Shown here piece after piece: positions 24,688 through 32,954 of a DNA stretch of 64,000 bases. Both the position numbers and the translations under genes were made by a program. The notes beneath the pieces are model-generated. The model was not told the DNA's origin, made no database searches, and saw only the letters and a program-made list of their open reading frames with translations. The DNA comes from a bacterium (GTDB lineage Bacteria; Hydrothermota; DG-26; JAUXAN01). The number at the start of each line of letters is the position of its first letter. Position 1 is the first letter of the stretch. Location: positions 1 through 64,000 of the forward strand of contig JAUXAN010000008.1 in NCBI GenBank assembly GCA_030619885.1. The letters are read 5' to 3'.

Positions 24688-25971
24688 TTGAAGAGTATTG
24701 GAATAAGAAGGGAAGATAAAAATATATGGGAAAGGAGGGTTCCCATAATTCCTGATAATGTAAAAAGATTGAAGGAGGATATGGGTATAATTACATATAT
24801 TCAACCTTCTGAGATAAGGGTATTTAATGATGATGAATTTAGAGATGTCGGGGCTATTGTTCAAGAAAATCTTGATACAAATTTTATATTTGGAATTAAG
24901 GAAATGCCTGTAAATTTCTTTTCAGAAGGAAAGGCTTATATATTTTTCTCGCATACTATTAAGGGCCAACCCTATAATATGCCAATGTTAAAAAAGATAC
25001 TGGAGAAAAAGGATACACTTATAGATTATGAAAAGGTTGCAGATGAGAGTGGGAGGAGACTCATTGCATTTGGCAGGTTTGCAGGGATTGCTGGTATGAT
25101 TGATACATTGTGGGCATTGGGAAGAAGATGGGAATGGGAAGGTTATAAAACTCCATTTAAGCATATAAAAAGGGCATACGAATATCATAGTTTATCTAAA
25201 TTTGAATCTCAAAGTAAGGTTGTAGGTGAAGAGATTGTAAATATAGGATTTCCAGAAGAGATATCCCCTGTTGTTATTGGCATAGCAGGATATGGAAATG
25301 TCTCAAAGGGAGCACAAGAAGTTCTCTCTATGTTTCCTGTTAAAGAAATATCCCCCCAGGATTTATTTGAATTAAAGGATAATAATAAGATAATTTATAA
25401 GGTAGTCTTTAAAGAAGAACATACAGTTGAAAGAAAGGATGGTGGTCCACTTGATTTACAAGAATTCTATCAACATCCAGAACCTTATAAAGGGGTATTT
25501 GAGAAACATATAGATTACATTAGCGCTTTTGTTAATTCTATATATTGGGAGAAAAGATATCCAAGGCTTATAACAAAAAGGTATATTAAAGAGAATTATT
25601 CTGAGAATATGAAAATGAAGGTTGTTGGAGATATAAGCTGTGATATTGAAGGTGCTATTGAATTCACATTGAAGTCAACTAACCCCGGAGAGCCCGTTTA
25701 TGTTTATAATCCTGATGTGGATAATATAATAATGGGTTATAAAGCTAAGGGGCCTGTTGTGCTTGCAGTAGATATACTTGGAAGTGAACTTCCAAAAGAT
25801 GCGTCTATATATTTTAGCAAGATATTGATGAATTTTTTAACTGATATAGTAAATTCAGAGTATCCAGACAGATTTGAAGAATGTACACTTCCTGATTGCC
25901 TGAAAAAAGCAGTGATCGTTTATAAAGGAAGTCTCACCTCAAATTATGAGTATCTTAAACAATATATCTAA
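24688..25971 (+). CDS. Lysine-ketoglutarate reductase (saccharopine-forming)
   Basis: About 427 residues, homologous to the N-terminal (LKR) half of animal and plant bifunctional AASS. The alanine-dehydrogenase/PNT N-terminal fold is seen in IGIRREDKNIWERRVPIIPD; AYIFFSHTIKGQPYNMPML and the DYEKVADESGRRLIAFGRFA segment are typical of LKR. It condenses lysine and 2-oxoglutarate to saccharopine with NADPH. I place the start at TTG 24688, four bases after GGGAGG; the upstream in-frame ATG (24676) overlaps that ribosome-binding site. The next gene is the matching SDH nine bases on. Both are richer in ATA and AGG codons than the ribosomal operon, hinting at transfer. Confidence 0.85.
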   Translation: MKSIGIRREDKNIWERRVPIIPDNVKRLKEDMGIITYIQPSEIRVFNDDEFRDVGAIVQENLDTNFIFGIKEMPVNFFSEGKAYIFFSHTIKGQPYNMPMLKKILEKKDTLIDYEKVADESGRRLIAFGRFAGIAGMIDTLWALGRRWEWEGYKTPFKHIKRAYEYHSLSKFESQSKVVGEEIVNIGFPEEISPVVIGIAGYGNVSKGAQEVLSMFPVKEISPQDLFELKDNNKIIYKVVFKEEHTVERKDGGPLDLQEFYQHPEPYKGVFEKHIDYISAFVNSIYWEKRYPRLITKRYIKENYSENMKMKVVGDISCDIEGAIEFTLKSTNPGEPVYVYNPDVDNIIMGYKAKGPVVLAVDILGSELPKDASIYFSKILMNFLTDIVNSEYPDRFEECTLPDCLKKAVIVYKGSLTSNYEYLKQYI

Positions 25972-25980
25972 GGAGGTATA

Positions 25981-27294
25981 ATGGAAAAAGTTCTTATCTT
26001 AGGAGCAGGCCTTATATCTAAACCTATGGTAGATTATCTCTTAAGCAAGGGATTTTTTGTGAGGGTAGCAACAAGGACTGTCAGTAAAGCAGAGGCACTT
26101 ACAAAAGGACATAAAAATGGTGAATCAGTTCAATGGACTGCGGATGATAAGGAAGGACTTACCAAAATGGTGAAAGATTCTTCTTTAGTGGTAAGCCTTC
26201 TCCCCTATGCTCACCATCCAGATGTTGCTGAGATTTGCATTCAGGAGGGAAAGAATATGGTTACAACTTCCTATGTAAGTGAAAAAATGTCTGAAATGGA
26301 TGGAAGGGCAGGAGAAGCAAATATAATAATCCTGAATGAGATTGGACTTGACCCGGGGATTGACCATATGTCTGCAATGAAAATAATTGATGATGTTCAC
26401 AGTAAGAAAGGAGTGATTGAATCCTTCAGGTCAGTCTGTGGGGCTTTACCTTCTCCAGAAGCAAGTAATAATCCGTTCAGGTATAAATTCTCATGGAGTC
26501 CAAGGGGAGTGGCATTTGCAGGTAGGAATAGTGCACGATACCTTATAGATGGAAAGGAAATAAAAATCCCTGGAAAGGAGTTATTTAAGGATTACTCTAC
26601 TACAGAAATCCCGGATATTGGCAGACTTGAAGTTTATCCTAACAGGGATTCAATCCCCTATATTGAAAAATATGGGATTAAAGATGTTAATACAATGTTC
26701 AGAGGAACATTGAGATATTCAGGATGGTGCGATTTATGGTACAACATCTCACGATTGGGATTACTGGATACAGAAGAAAAGGAATTTAATGGGATGAGTT
26801 ATAAAGAATTCATGAAATCCCTTGCGGGTGCGAAAGCAGATGATATTAGAGGTGAAGCTGCAAAGTATCTTGGCATTAATAAAGATAATGAAATTCTTGA
26901 TAAGATTGAGTGGCTCAGTCTGTTCTCCGACGATAAAATAAAGATAGAAAAGGGTGGAAATATTGATGTGTTTGTGGAAAAATTACTCGAAAAATTACAA
27001 TATAAAGATGGAGAAAGAGATATGGTGATACTCAAAGACGAGTTTATTGTCCGTTATATCAATAAAAGAGAAAAGATAATTTCCACCCTAATTGATTTTG
27101 GCGTAATAGGGGAAGATACTGCAATTGCAAGAACTGTAAGCCTTCCTGCCGCTGTGGCTGTGAAACTTATAATAGAAGGAGAGATAAAGGAAAAGGGTGT
27201 TCATATACCTACAAAACCTGATATATATGAACCTGTTTTAAGAGAACTGGAAACACTGGGGATTTCATTTCGGGAAGATGTATTAGAGATTTAA
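25981..27294 (+). CDS. Saccharopine dehydrogenase (LYS9-type)
   Basis: 437 residues, homologous to the SDH half of AASS and to fungal LYS9. An N-terminal Rossmann motif (VLILGAGLISKPMVDYLLSK) binds NAD(P), VSLLPYAHHPDVAEICI and NEIGLDPGIDHMSAMKIID are family signatures, and the C-terminal YRGTLRYSGWCD-like stretch lies at about residues 240-251. It splits saccharopine to glutamate and 2-aminoadipate semialdehyde. AAGGAGG lies six bases before the ATG. Paired with LKR it makes a complete saccharopine module for lysine degradation or, in reverse, synthesis. Confidence 0.88.
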   Translation: MEKVLILGAGLISKPMVDYLLSKGFFVRVATRTVSKAEALTKGHKNGESVQWTADDKEGLTKMVKDSSLVVSLLPYAHHPDVAEICIQEGKNMVTTSYVSEKMSEMDGRAGEANIIILNEIGLDPGIDHMSAMKIIDDVHSKKGVIESFRSVCGALPSPEASNNPFRYKFSWSPRGVAFAGRNSARYLIDGKEIKIPGKELFKDYSTTEIPDIGRLEVYPNRDSIPYIEKYGIKDVNTMFRGTLRYSGWCDLWYNISRLGLLDTEEKEFNGMSYKEFMKSLAGAKADDIRGEAAKYLGINKDNEILDKIEWLSLFSDDKIKIEKGGNIDVFVEKLLEKLQYKDGERDMVILKDEFIVRYINKREKIISTLIDFGVIGEDTAIARTVSLPAAVAVKLIIEGEIKEKGVHIPTKPDIYEPVLRELETLGISFREDVLEI

Positions 27295-27373
27295 AAAGGA
27301 GAAAGATTATCAAGGAAAGCATAATGTATTTTAACAGACACTTTCATAAAAGTTAATAAATTTTTGTTTCGTT

Positions 27374-27398
27374 TAAGTCTAAGTAAATCAAAGACTTA
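27374..27398. terminator. Possible weak terminator after SDH
   Basis: TAAGTCT and AGACTTA form a 7-bp stem around an 11-base loop, about 80 bases after the stop and without a strong T-run. Low confidence. Confidence 0.3.
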
Positions 27399-27514
27399 GT
27401 CAATTTTCGAAGGGACCCCCATTAAATTTCTATCCATGAACAAAAGACTAATGAACATAACCACACTCAATGTTTCCACGACAATATGATGAGAATTTTT
27501 AACAATGTTTTTAC

Positions 27515-27543
27515 TTGACACCTCATTTTTTAATTACTAACAT
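27515..27543 (+). promoter_or_regulatory. Leaderless promoter of HEAT/HD-GYP operon
   Basis: TTGACA 27515-27520, 17-base spacer, TAACAT 27538-27543. The ATG is at 27551, so transcription would begin at about the start codon. Confidence 0.7.
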
Positions 27544-27550
27544 ACTCTAA

Positions 27551-29242
27551 ATGGTGGGTGAAGATAGTGTTGAAAAAGTAGACCAGCAGGAAGTTGCGGA
27601 TGTAAAAACCGTAATGACTTTTCTGACAAAGGCATTTACTTCACTGAGAATCTACCTTCCCAATAATCCTTTCGTTAAAAAGTTTCATGCGAATTTATAC
27701 GAAAGCCTTGCAAAATTCCTTGACAATTATGGAAAAATTGCATTGAGAATTAACGAATTCGAGTTACTATATAAAGATACCGTCGTCTATCGAAATACGG
27801 ATAGGAATGGAAGTATCGCTTTTATATTACATAAAGACGGAGTGAGAGAAATTTCATTTCTTAAAGATGTAGATTCAGACGAGGTGTTCGATTTCCTCAA
27901 TATTTTGAAGAAAAACGCCGAACTCACCGATGAAGAAAGTGACCTAGTCGGTTCTTTGTGGCCAAGAGATTTTCAGTATATTAAATATACGGCTGTTGAG
28001 GATATTGTTGAAACTCGGTCTCTCGGTATGGAGCCCATAGAGATGGAACCGGAAGAGAAAGTCGTAGACTCCAATATCAATGCTAAAAAGATACTTGCTT
28101 CACAAAAAGTAAATGACAACATTCCAGTGTTCGATACATACACGGACCTTCTTCTACTCGAAGATAAAGAGATGCATGATATAGAAAACCTAATCTCTAC
28201 GCAACTTGAAATTAAACCTGGACTCGCACTTGTGAAAATCCTTTTCAACTTGCTCAAACTGGAAAGTAATCACAAAGAGTTTGCACAAATTGTCCAATTC
28301 TCTGCGGAATTATTGCAAAGATTTATTGATGGATGCAAGTTTACTTATGCTCTCCAGATTCTTAAGGAAGCGAAGATATTTTTCCATAGCACAGAGGATT
28401 TGCCACTAAAGAATAAAGAAAAAATTTCAAACTTTTTAAGAGTAGCAGAAGAAACAGATACTATAGAGAAACTGGCTGCCAGAATTAATGAAGTGCAGGA
28501 TGAAGATGAGATGAAATCTGCTTTGCAATACCTTGGACTTGTCGAAAAAAAAACAATGCCTTTAATATGCGACCTCCTTTTTAAAGCCTCAGGCGTTAAG
28601 ACGAAAAACTATCTTCTCAATCTTATTGAAATATTAGGTGAAGAGAATCCTGCGACCATTAGAAAATTTCTCTCTGATAAACGGGCTGATTTAGTGATGG
28701 AGCTCATTCCACTCGTCATAAAAATAGACAAAACAAAAAGCATCAAATACCTCGAAAGATTCATTAAACATAATGAAGAGAAAGTACGACTTCGGGTTAT
28801 ATCGTCATTAAAGACACTGAAAGGAACGGAGGCTAATCGGTTATTTGTAAAATTTTTAGATGATAAGAGTGAGCGAGTTCGTCTCTCTGCTGCAGAAAAT
28901 TTGCAATATAGCGATGATAAATCGGTAATACAAAAGGTATGCAATATAGTCGAGAATAAAGATTTTTTAAACAAAGAAACAGCAGAACAACTTGTATTGA
29001 TAAATTTTTTAGGGAAATCAAAATCGAACGCCGCAGTGTCAACTCTTCGAAAGATTTTAAACATTGGGGGATTGTTTTCGGGTAGTAAGAATGATGCAAT
29101 CCGAATTGCATCAGCACATGCATTGGGTGAGATTGGAAGTAAGACCGCGATGGAAGTATTGAAAAAAGGTTCCATGATTAGAAGGAAAAAAATAAGCAAG
29201 GTATGCAAAACCCTTTTGCAGAAAACAGGTGAGATAGAATAA
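27551..29242 (+). CDS. HEAT-repeat protein paired with HD-GYP protein
   Basis: 563 residues, cytoplasmic. The N-terminal 120 residues (LRIYLPNNPFVKKFHANLYE onward, with ALRINEFELLYKDTVVY) resemble the N-terminus of the next gene, so the two share a paralogous input domain. From about residue 350 to the end are HEAT repeats (VRLRVISSLKTLKG, RVRLSAAENLQY, AIRIASAHALGEIGS). No catalytic domain. It ends one base into the HD-GYP gene, so they are co-translated and probably interact; HEAT arrays usually serve as protein-protein scaffolds. The gene appears leaderless. Confidence 0.75.
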   Translation: MVGEDSVEKVDQQEVADVKTVMTFLTKAFTSLRIYLPNNPFVKKFHANLYESLAKFLDNYGKIALRINEFELLYKDTVVYRNTDRNGSIAFILHKDGVREISFLKDVDSDEVFDFLNILKKNAELTDEESDLVGSLWPRDFQYIKYTAVEDIVETRSLGMEPIEMEPEEKVVDSNINAKKILASQKVNDNIPVFDTYTDLLLLEDKEMHDIENLISTQLEIKPGLALVKILFNLLKLESNHKEFAQIVQFSAELLQRFIDGCKFTYALQILKEAKIFFHSTEDLPLKNKEKISNFLRVAEETDTIEKLAARINEVQDEDEMKSALQYLGLVEKKTMPLICDLLFKASGVKTKNYLLNLIEILGEENPATIRKFLSDKRADLVMELIPLVIKIDKTKSIKYLERFIKHNEEKVRLRVISSLKTLKGTEANRLFVKFLDDKSERVRLSAAENLQYSDDKSVIQKVCNIVENKDFLNKETAEQLVLINFLGKSKSNAAVSTLRKILNIGGLFSGSKNDAIRIASAHALGEIGSKTAMEVLKKGSMIRRKKISKVCKTLLQKTGEIE

Positions 29243-30660
29243 TGGGTGAGGGTATATCTGATTTAAGGCTCAAAAGAGAGATAGAATTGGGAAGATCACT
29301 CGTCTTAAAATTTGTTGCATCGGTTAAAACTGCCCAGATTTATGATATGAACAATACAGCATTTCTCACCCAGTCAAATGCCTTGATGGAAATTCTGGAC
29401 AAAATCTTTGAAACAGGAAATGAAGTGACATTAAGTTTAAAAGAGAATAATCTTTTTCTCAATGAAACAAGGTTGAAAGTCGATTTTGGTAGTTTTCCTA
29501 ATTTCAGATTCGTAGTTTCTGAATTCAAGAACAGAGGGATAGGGTCTCTATGTTTTAGACCACAAATCAGTCTCGAAGAAGTTAAAAAATTTGTTTCCCT
29601 ATTCGCAAAAACATCTGTAAACCCCAAAGAGCCTTTTCAATCTTTCACAAAATTCTTTAAAGAAGCAGAAATCTCGAATGTAGACATTGAAGAGATAAAA
29701 GAGTTTGACACTCGGGAACTATCTCCAGAAGAAGTGCGAATAGTTGCCAAGAAGACCTTCTTCGAGGGTATTTCCTATCTAAAAGGAACCTTTGAAAAAG
29801 CAGCCGTATCACCCCAGTCGGTTAATGTTAAACATACCAGAAGGTTTGTCCGTTCTATTGTAGATTTACTTTCAAAGGATGAATCATATATGTTAGGTCT
29901 GACCGTCATTAAAAATCACGAAGAGTATACTTTGAACCATTCTATGAATGTTTGCATCTTATCGCTTGCCCTTGCAACAAGGCTTCGGCTCAACCGGCAA
30001 TTATTAGATGAGATTGGAATAGCATCTATATTTCATGATGTTGGAAAAGTTGCAATCCCAACGAAAATCCTATGCAAGCCAGGACCACTCACCAAAGAAG
30101 AGTTTGCAAAAGTGAAGAAGCACCCCCAGAGGGGCGTGGAGATGATGCTTCAAATGAAGGGGTTGAGCGAGGTTCCTGTTAGAGTGCTTCAATGTATCCT
30201 TGAACATCACATTAAATACGATGGCTCCGGATACCCATCTCTGCACCTTAATGAACTCGGGGTACTCTCAAGAATAGTCACTATCACCGATACCTTCGAC
30301 GCCATGACTACAGAGAGGGTATACCATAAAAATCCTTTTTCTTTTGATTCTGCAATCCATTTTATGTGGGAAAAGCGGGGGGACTATTACGACCCTCTTT
30401 TTATGAAGGCATTCGTGAATACGATGGGTATATATCCAAGAGGCACGATGCTTCTGCTCGATACCAACGAGGTGGGCATAGTTATTGAAGGCACTCAGGA
30501 CCCCGAATTTGGTTATCGGGCAAAAGTAAAACTAATCACCGACAGAGATGGGAACAGGATTGATGCCGTAGACTTTATTGATGAGAACGGATTCAAAAAA
30601 AGGGTTGCTAAAATCCTCAATCCGAATGATTTCAATATAGAGATATCAAAATATTTTTAA
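29242..30660 (+). CDS. HD-GYP domain protein (cyclic-dinucleotide phosphodiesterase-like)
   Basis: 472 residues. The N-terminal domain resembles that of the HEAT protein upstream; the HD-GYP domain spans about residues 200-390. The metal-binding HD is in IFHDVGKVAIP (near 263), and HH followed by KYDGSGYP (near 322-331) is the GYP motif. HD-GYP proteins hydrolyse cyclic di-GMP or related dinucleotides. The C-terminal 80 residues (YPRGTMLLLDTNEVGIVI) match the extension common in this subgroup. All key residues are present, so activity is likely. The TAATG junction couples it to the HEAT gene. No GGDEF gene lies in the window. Confidence 0.88.
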   Translation: MGEGISDLRLKREIELGRSLVLKFVASVKTAQIYDMNNTAFLTQSNALMEILDKIFETGNEVTLSLKENNLFLNETRLKVDFGSFPNFRFVVSEFKNRGIGSLCFRPQISLEEVKKFVSLFAKTSVNPKEPFQSFTKFFKEAEISNVDIEEIKEFDTRELSPEEVRIVAKKTFFEGISYLKGTFEKAAVSPQSVNVKHTRRFVRSIVDLLSKDESYMLGLTVIKNHEEYTLNHSMNVCILSLALATRLRLNRQLLDEIGIASIFHDVGKVAIPTKILCKPGPLTKEEFAKVKKHPQRGVEMMLQMKGLSEVPVRVLQCILEHHIKYDGSGYPSLHLNELGVLSRIVTITDTFDAMTTERVYHKNPFSFDSAIHFMWEKRGDYYDPLFMKAFVNTMGIYPRGTMLLLDTNEVGIVIEGTQDPEFGYRAKVKLITDRDGNRIDAVDFIDENGFKKRVAKILNPNDFNIEISKYF

Positions 30661-30669
30661 ACCCACTTT

Positions 30670-31572
30670 ATGGATGATGAGACTTTGTTCAAAAAACGAA
30701 TCAAGAGAAACTTCATTTTCTACCTTGTGTATAGTTTATACATTCTATTGAATCTGCTCCCCCACTCAGCTGCCTCTTTTCTCCTCTCATCCCTTGCTCT
30801 TTTCCTTTTTTTCATACTTAAAAAAGTAAGATCGACAATGATTGCCAATCTAAACTATGTTTATGGAATATCCCCGAGTCATAAAAAGTTCGCTTTTAAA
30901 AACTTTTTAAATCTCAGCAGAAATGCGGTTGATTTTTTGAGACTTAAAAAAATGTGTTTGAATAAGAAAATAATTATGAGGAGAGAAGAAATTTTTCAGA
31001 ATGCATTGAAAATAGGGAATGGAGTAATATTCATTTCAGGACATTTAGGGGCATGGGAACTCATCCCTGCTTATTTATCAGAGAAAGGTTATCCAATAAA
31101 TGTTGTTACAAGGACTGTATATGAACCTAAACTTGGAAATTTGATAGATAATATTCGACAGAGCAAAGGGATGAACATTATTGACCGGAAGGTATCATTA
31201 AAGGAGTCTTTTAAGGTTTTAAAAAGGGGAGAATCTCTTGGTGTTTTAATAGACCAGGATACCGGGAGTAAAGGTGTTTTCATACAATTTTTAGGCAAAC
31301 GTGCATTTACTCCAACAGGTATAGTTAAATTGGCAATGAAAACTAAATCCTCTGTTATCCCTATGGCAATTCACAGAGAAAGAGACTCCCACATAATCGA
31401 TGTAGACCATCCACTTAAATTTGTATTGACAGGGAATAAAGAAATGGATATAATGAATAACACTGCACTGTGTTCTAATGCGGTAGAAAAGTTTATAAGA
31501 ACATATCCGGAAGAATGGGTATGGATGCATAGAAGATGGAAGAGAAAACCTGATAAACGAAAAGATGAGTAG
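30670..31572 (+). CDS. Lipid A-type acyltransferase (LpxL/HtrB family)
   Basis: 300 residues, one N-terminal membrane helix (about 18-50) and a lysophospholipid/LPS acyltransferase fold. The H-x4-E catalytic motif is GHLGAWE near residue 124; DQDTGSKGVFIQFLGK with FTPTG is the second family motif. It would add a secondary acyl chain to a lipid A precursor in the inner membrane. lptC follows with an 8-base overlap, so both serve LPS assembly. This supports an LPS-bearing outer membrane. Confidence 0.88.
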   Translation: MDDETLFKKRIKRNFIFYLVYSLYILLNLLPHSAASFLLSSLALFLFFILKKVRSTMIANLNYVYGISPSHKKFAFKNFLNLSRNAVDFLRLKKMCLNKKIIMRREEIFQNALKIGNGVIFISGHLGAWELIPAYLSEKGYPINVVTRTVYEPKLGNLIDNIRQSKGMNIIDRKVSLKESFKVLKRGESLGVLIDQDTGSKGVFIQFLGKRAFTPTGIVKLAMKTKSSVIPMAIHRERDSHIIDVDHPLKFVLTGNKEMDIMNNTALCSNAVEKFIRTYPEEWVWMHRRWKRKPDKRKDE

Positions 31573-32089
31573 AACAATTGTCTTTGTCTTGATGCTCTCC
31601 CTATTCGCTTGTAAGGAAGATGTGAAAGAGAGTGAACCTACCACGAATGAAGTTATACCAACTCAAACGGTTGAAGACTTTGCGCTGAAAGAAACACATG
31701 GAGACAAAAAAATCTGGCTTTTACGAGCAGAGAAGGCTCTTTCTTATGAAGAAAAACATACAATTTGGATATATGATGTAAATTTAAACTTTTTTGATGA
31801 GAATGGACTGATCTCTTCAACACTCACCTCAGATTCGGGAATAGTCTTTAGCCAGACCAATAATATGCGTGCACTTGGAAATGTCGTGGTCGTATCAAAA
31901 GATGGAGACAGACTTGAAACCGAAACATTGGACTGGCTAAATACAGAAAGGAAGATTTATACCAAAGATCTGGTAAAAGTTATACAGGAAAAATCCGTTA
32001 TGACAGGCATAGGATTGGAATCCGATCCGAGTTTAGAGCATATAAAGATAAAAAAAGACCTCCGTATAAAATACGAGGGAAGAGACTGA
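31565..32089 (+). CDS. lptC: LPS export protein LptC (lipoprotein form)
   Basis: 174 residues with a lipoprotein signal (IVFVLMLSLFAC, Cys 16) and an LptC/YrbK beta-jellyroll. The sequence FALKETHGDKKIWLLRAEKA and the pattern GNVVVVSKDGDRLETETLDW are typical of the family. It would receive LPS from the LptB2FG transporter and pass it along the periplasmic bridge. Lipidation replaces the usual membrane helix, as in several non-proteobacterial homologues. It overlaps the acyltransferase gene by 8 bases. Confidence 0.85.
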   Translation: MSRTIVFVLMLSLFACKEDVKESEPTTNEVIPTQTVEDFALKETHGDKKIWLLRAEKALSYEEKHTIWIYDVNLNFFDENGLISSTLTSDSGIVFSQTNNMRALGNVVVVSKDGDRLETETLDWLNTERKIYTKDLVKVIQEKSVMTGIGLESDPSLEHIKIKKDLRIKYEGRD

Positions 32090-32154
32090 ACTTAACTGCT
32101 AAAGTGTTATCTCTACCATACTAAAGGAATCTATCAATAATTGGTAATGAAGAA

Positions 32155-32805
32155 GTGAATGTTATTTTTATGGAAAAATTGGAACGAGGATTGAAAAAAT
32201 TTGGGATTAAATTCAACCGAAAACAACAGGAGAAATTTGTGCTATATCAAAAAGAGATAATAGCATGGAACCGAAAGGTTAATCTCATATCAAAAAAAGA
32301 CGAGAATAGAATCGTTACTCACCATTTCCTCGATTCCGCCTGTTGTCTGAGATATTTTCCGCAAAAAGCGCTGGTTATAGCCGATGTGGGTAGTGGAGCA
32401 GGCCTGCCAGGCATTCCCATAAAGATATTGAGACCTGACTTGAAAATCACCCTCATCGAATCGAAGAGGAAGAAAATATACTTCCTAAAATCTGTTGTAG
32501 AAAAACTATCACTTGTAAATATAAACATAATTTGTGAACGGGCAGAGAATATCAAAACTCAATACGATATTGTTGTAACAAGAAAACTCATGAGATTAAA
32601 AAAATCATTGAAAATCTGCCTTCCGCTTCTCAAAGAAGGTGGACTGTTCATCAATTTCAAAGGAGGAGACATAACATCTGAATTAAAAGAAGCAGAAAGA
32701 ATACTGAAAAAATTAGGGGGGTGTATAAAATGCGTGGAAAAGGTGAAACTACCCTTTACCAATAAAGAAAGAAAACTCGTCTTAATTCATAAATGTTTCA
32801 CGTGA
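32155..32805 (+). CDS. rsmG: 16S rRNA G527 N7-methyltransferase
   Basis: 216 residues, RsmG (GidB). WNRKVNLISKKDE, then HHFLDSACC, and the SAM-binding DVGSGAGLPGIPIKI at about residues 79-93 are diagnostic. The start may instead be ATG 32170 (MEKLERG). The last codons and stop (CFT, TGA) lie inside a perfect 16-bp parS palindrome at 32794-32809. rsmG adjoins parAB in many genomes; here parAB is 27 kb away but the centromere site remains with rsmG. Confidence 0.93.
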   Translation: MNVIFMEKLERGLKKFGIKFNRKQQEKFVLYQKEIIAWNRKVNLISKKDENRIVTHHFLDSACCLRYFPQKALVIADVGSGAGLPGIPIKILRPDLKITLIESKRKKIYFLKSVVEKLSLVNINIICERAENIKTQYDIVVTRKLMRLKKSLKICLPLLKEGGLFINFKGGDITSELKEAERILKKLGGCIKCVEKVKLPFTNKERKLVLIHKCFT

Positions 32806-32809
32806 AACA
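32794..32809. promoter_or_regulatory. parS centromere site (ParB-binding)
   Basis: TGTTTCACGTGAAACA is a perfect 16-bp palindrome identical to the conserved chromosomal parS consensus TGTTnCACGTGAAACA. It spans the rsmG stop codon. ParB, encoded at 60607-61431, would load and spread from here. It is the only perfect copy I found in the window. Confidence 0.93.
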
Positions 32810-32850
32810 TTTACACAGATTCAAATCAAAATAAGCAATTATCAATTGCT

Positions 32851-32874
32851 CCCGCACATAAATTTATGTGCGGG
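32851..32874. terminator. Bidirectional terminator between rsmG and aldehyde dehydrogenase
   Basis: CCCGCACATAAA and TTTATGTGCGGG form a perfect 24-base palindrome in the gap between convergent genes. A second inverted repeat, AGCAATT-ATC-AATTGCT (32834-32850), abuts it. T-runs are weak, but the position favours termination. Confidence 0.65.
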
Positions 32875-32954
32875 AATTTCTCAGTCCAGTTATTTACAGA
32901 ATAAATTGATAACTTTAAATTGCTAATTGATAATTTCAAATTGTTATCTCAATC

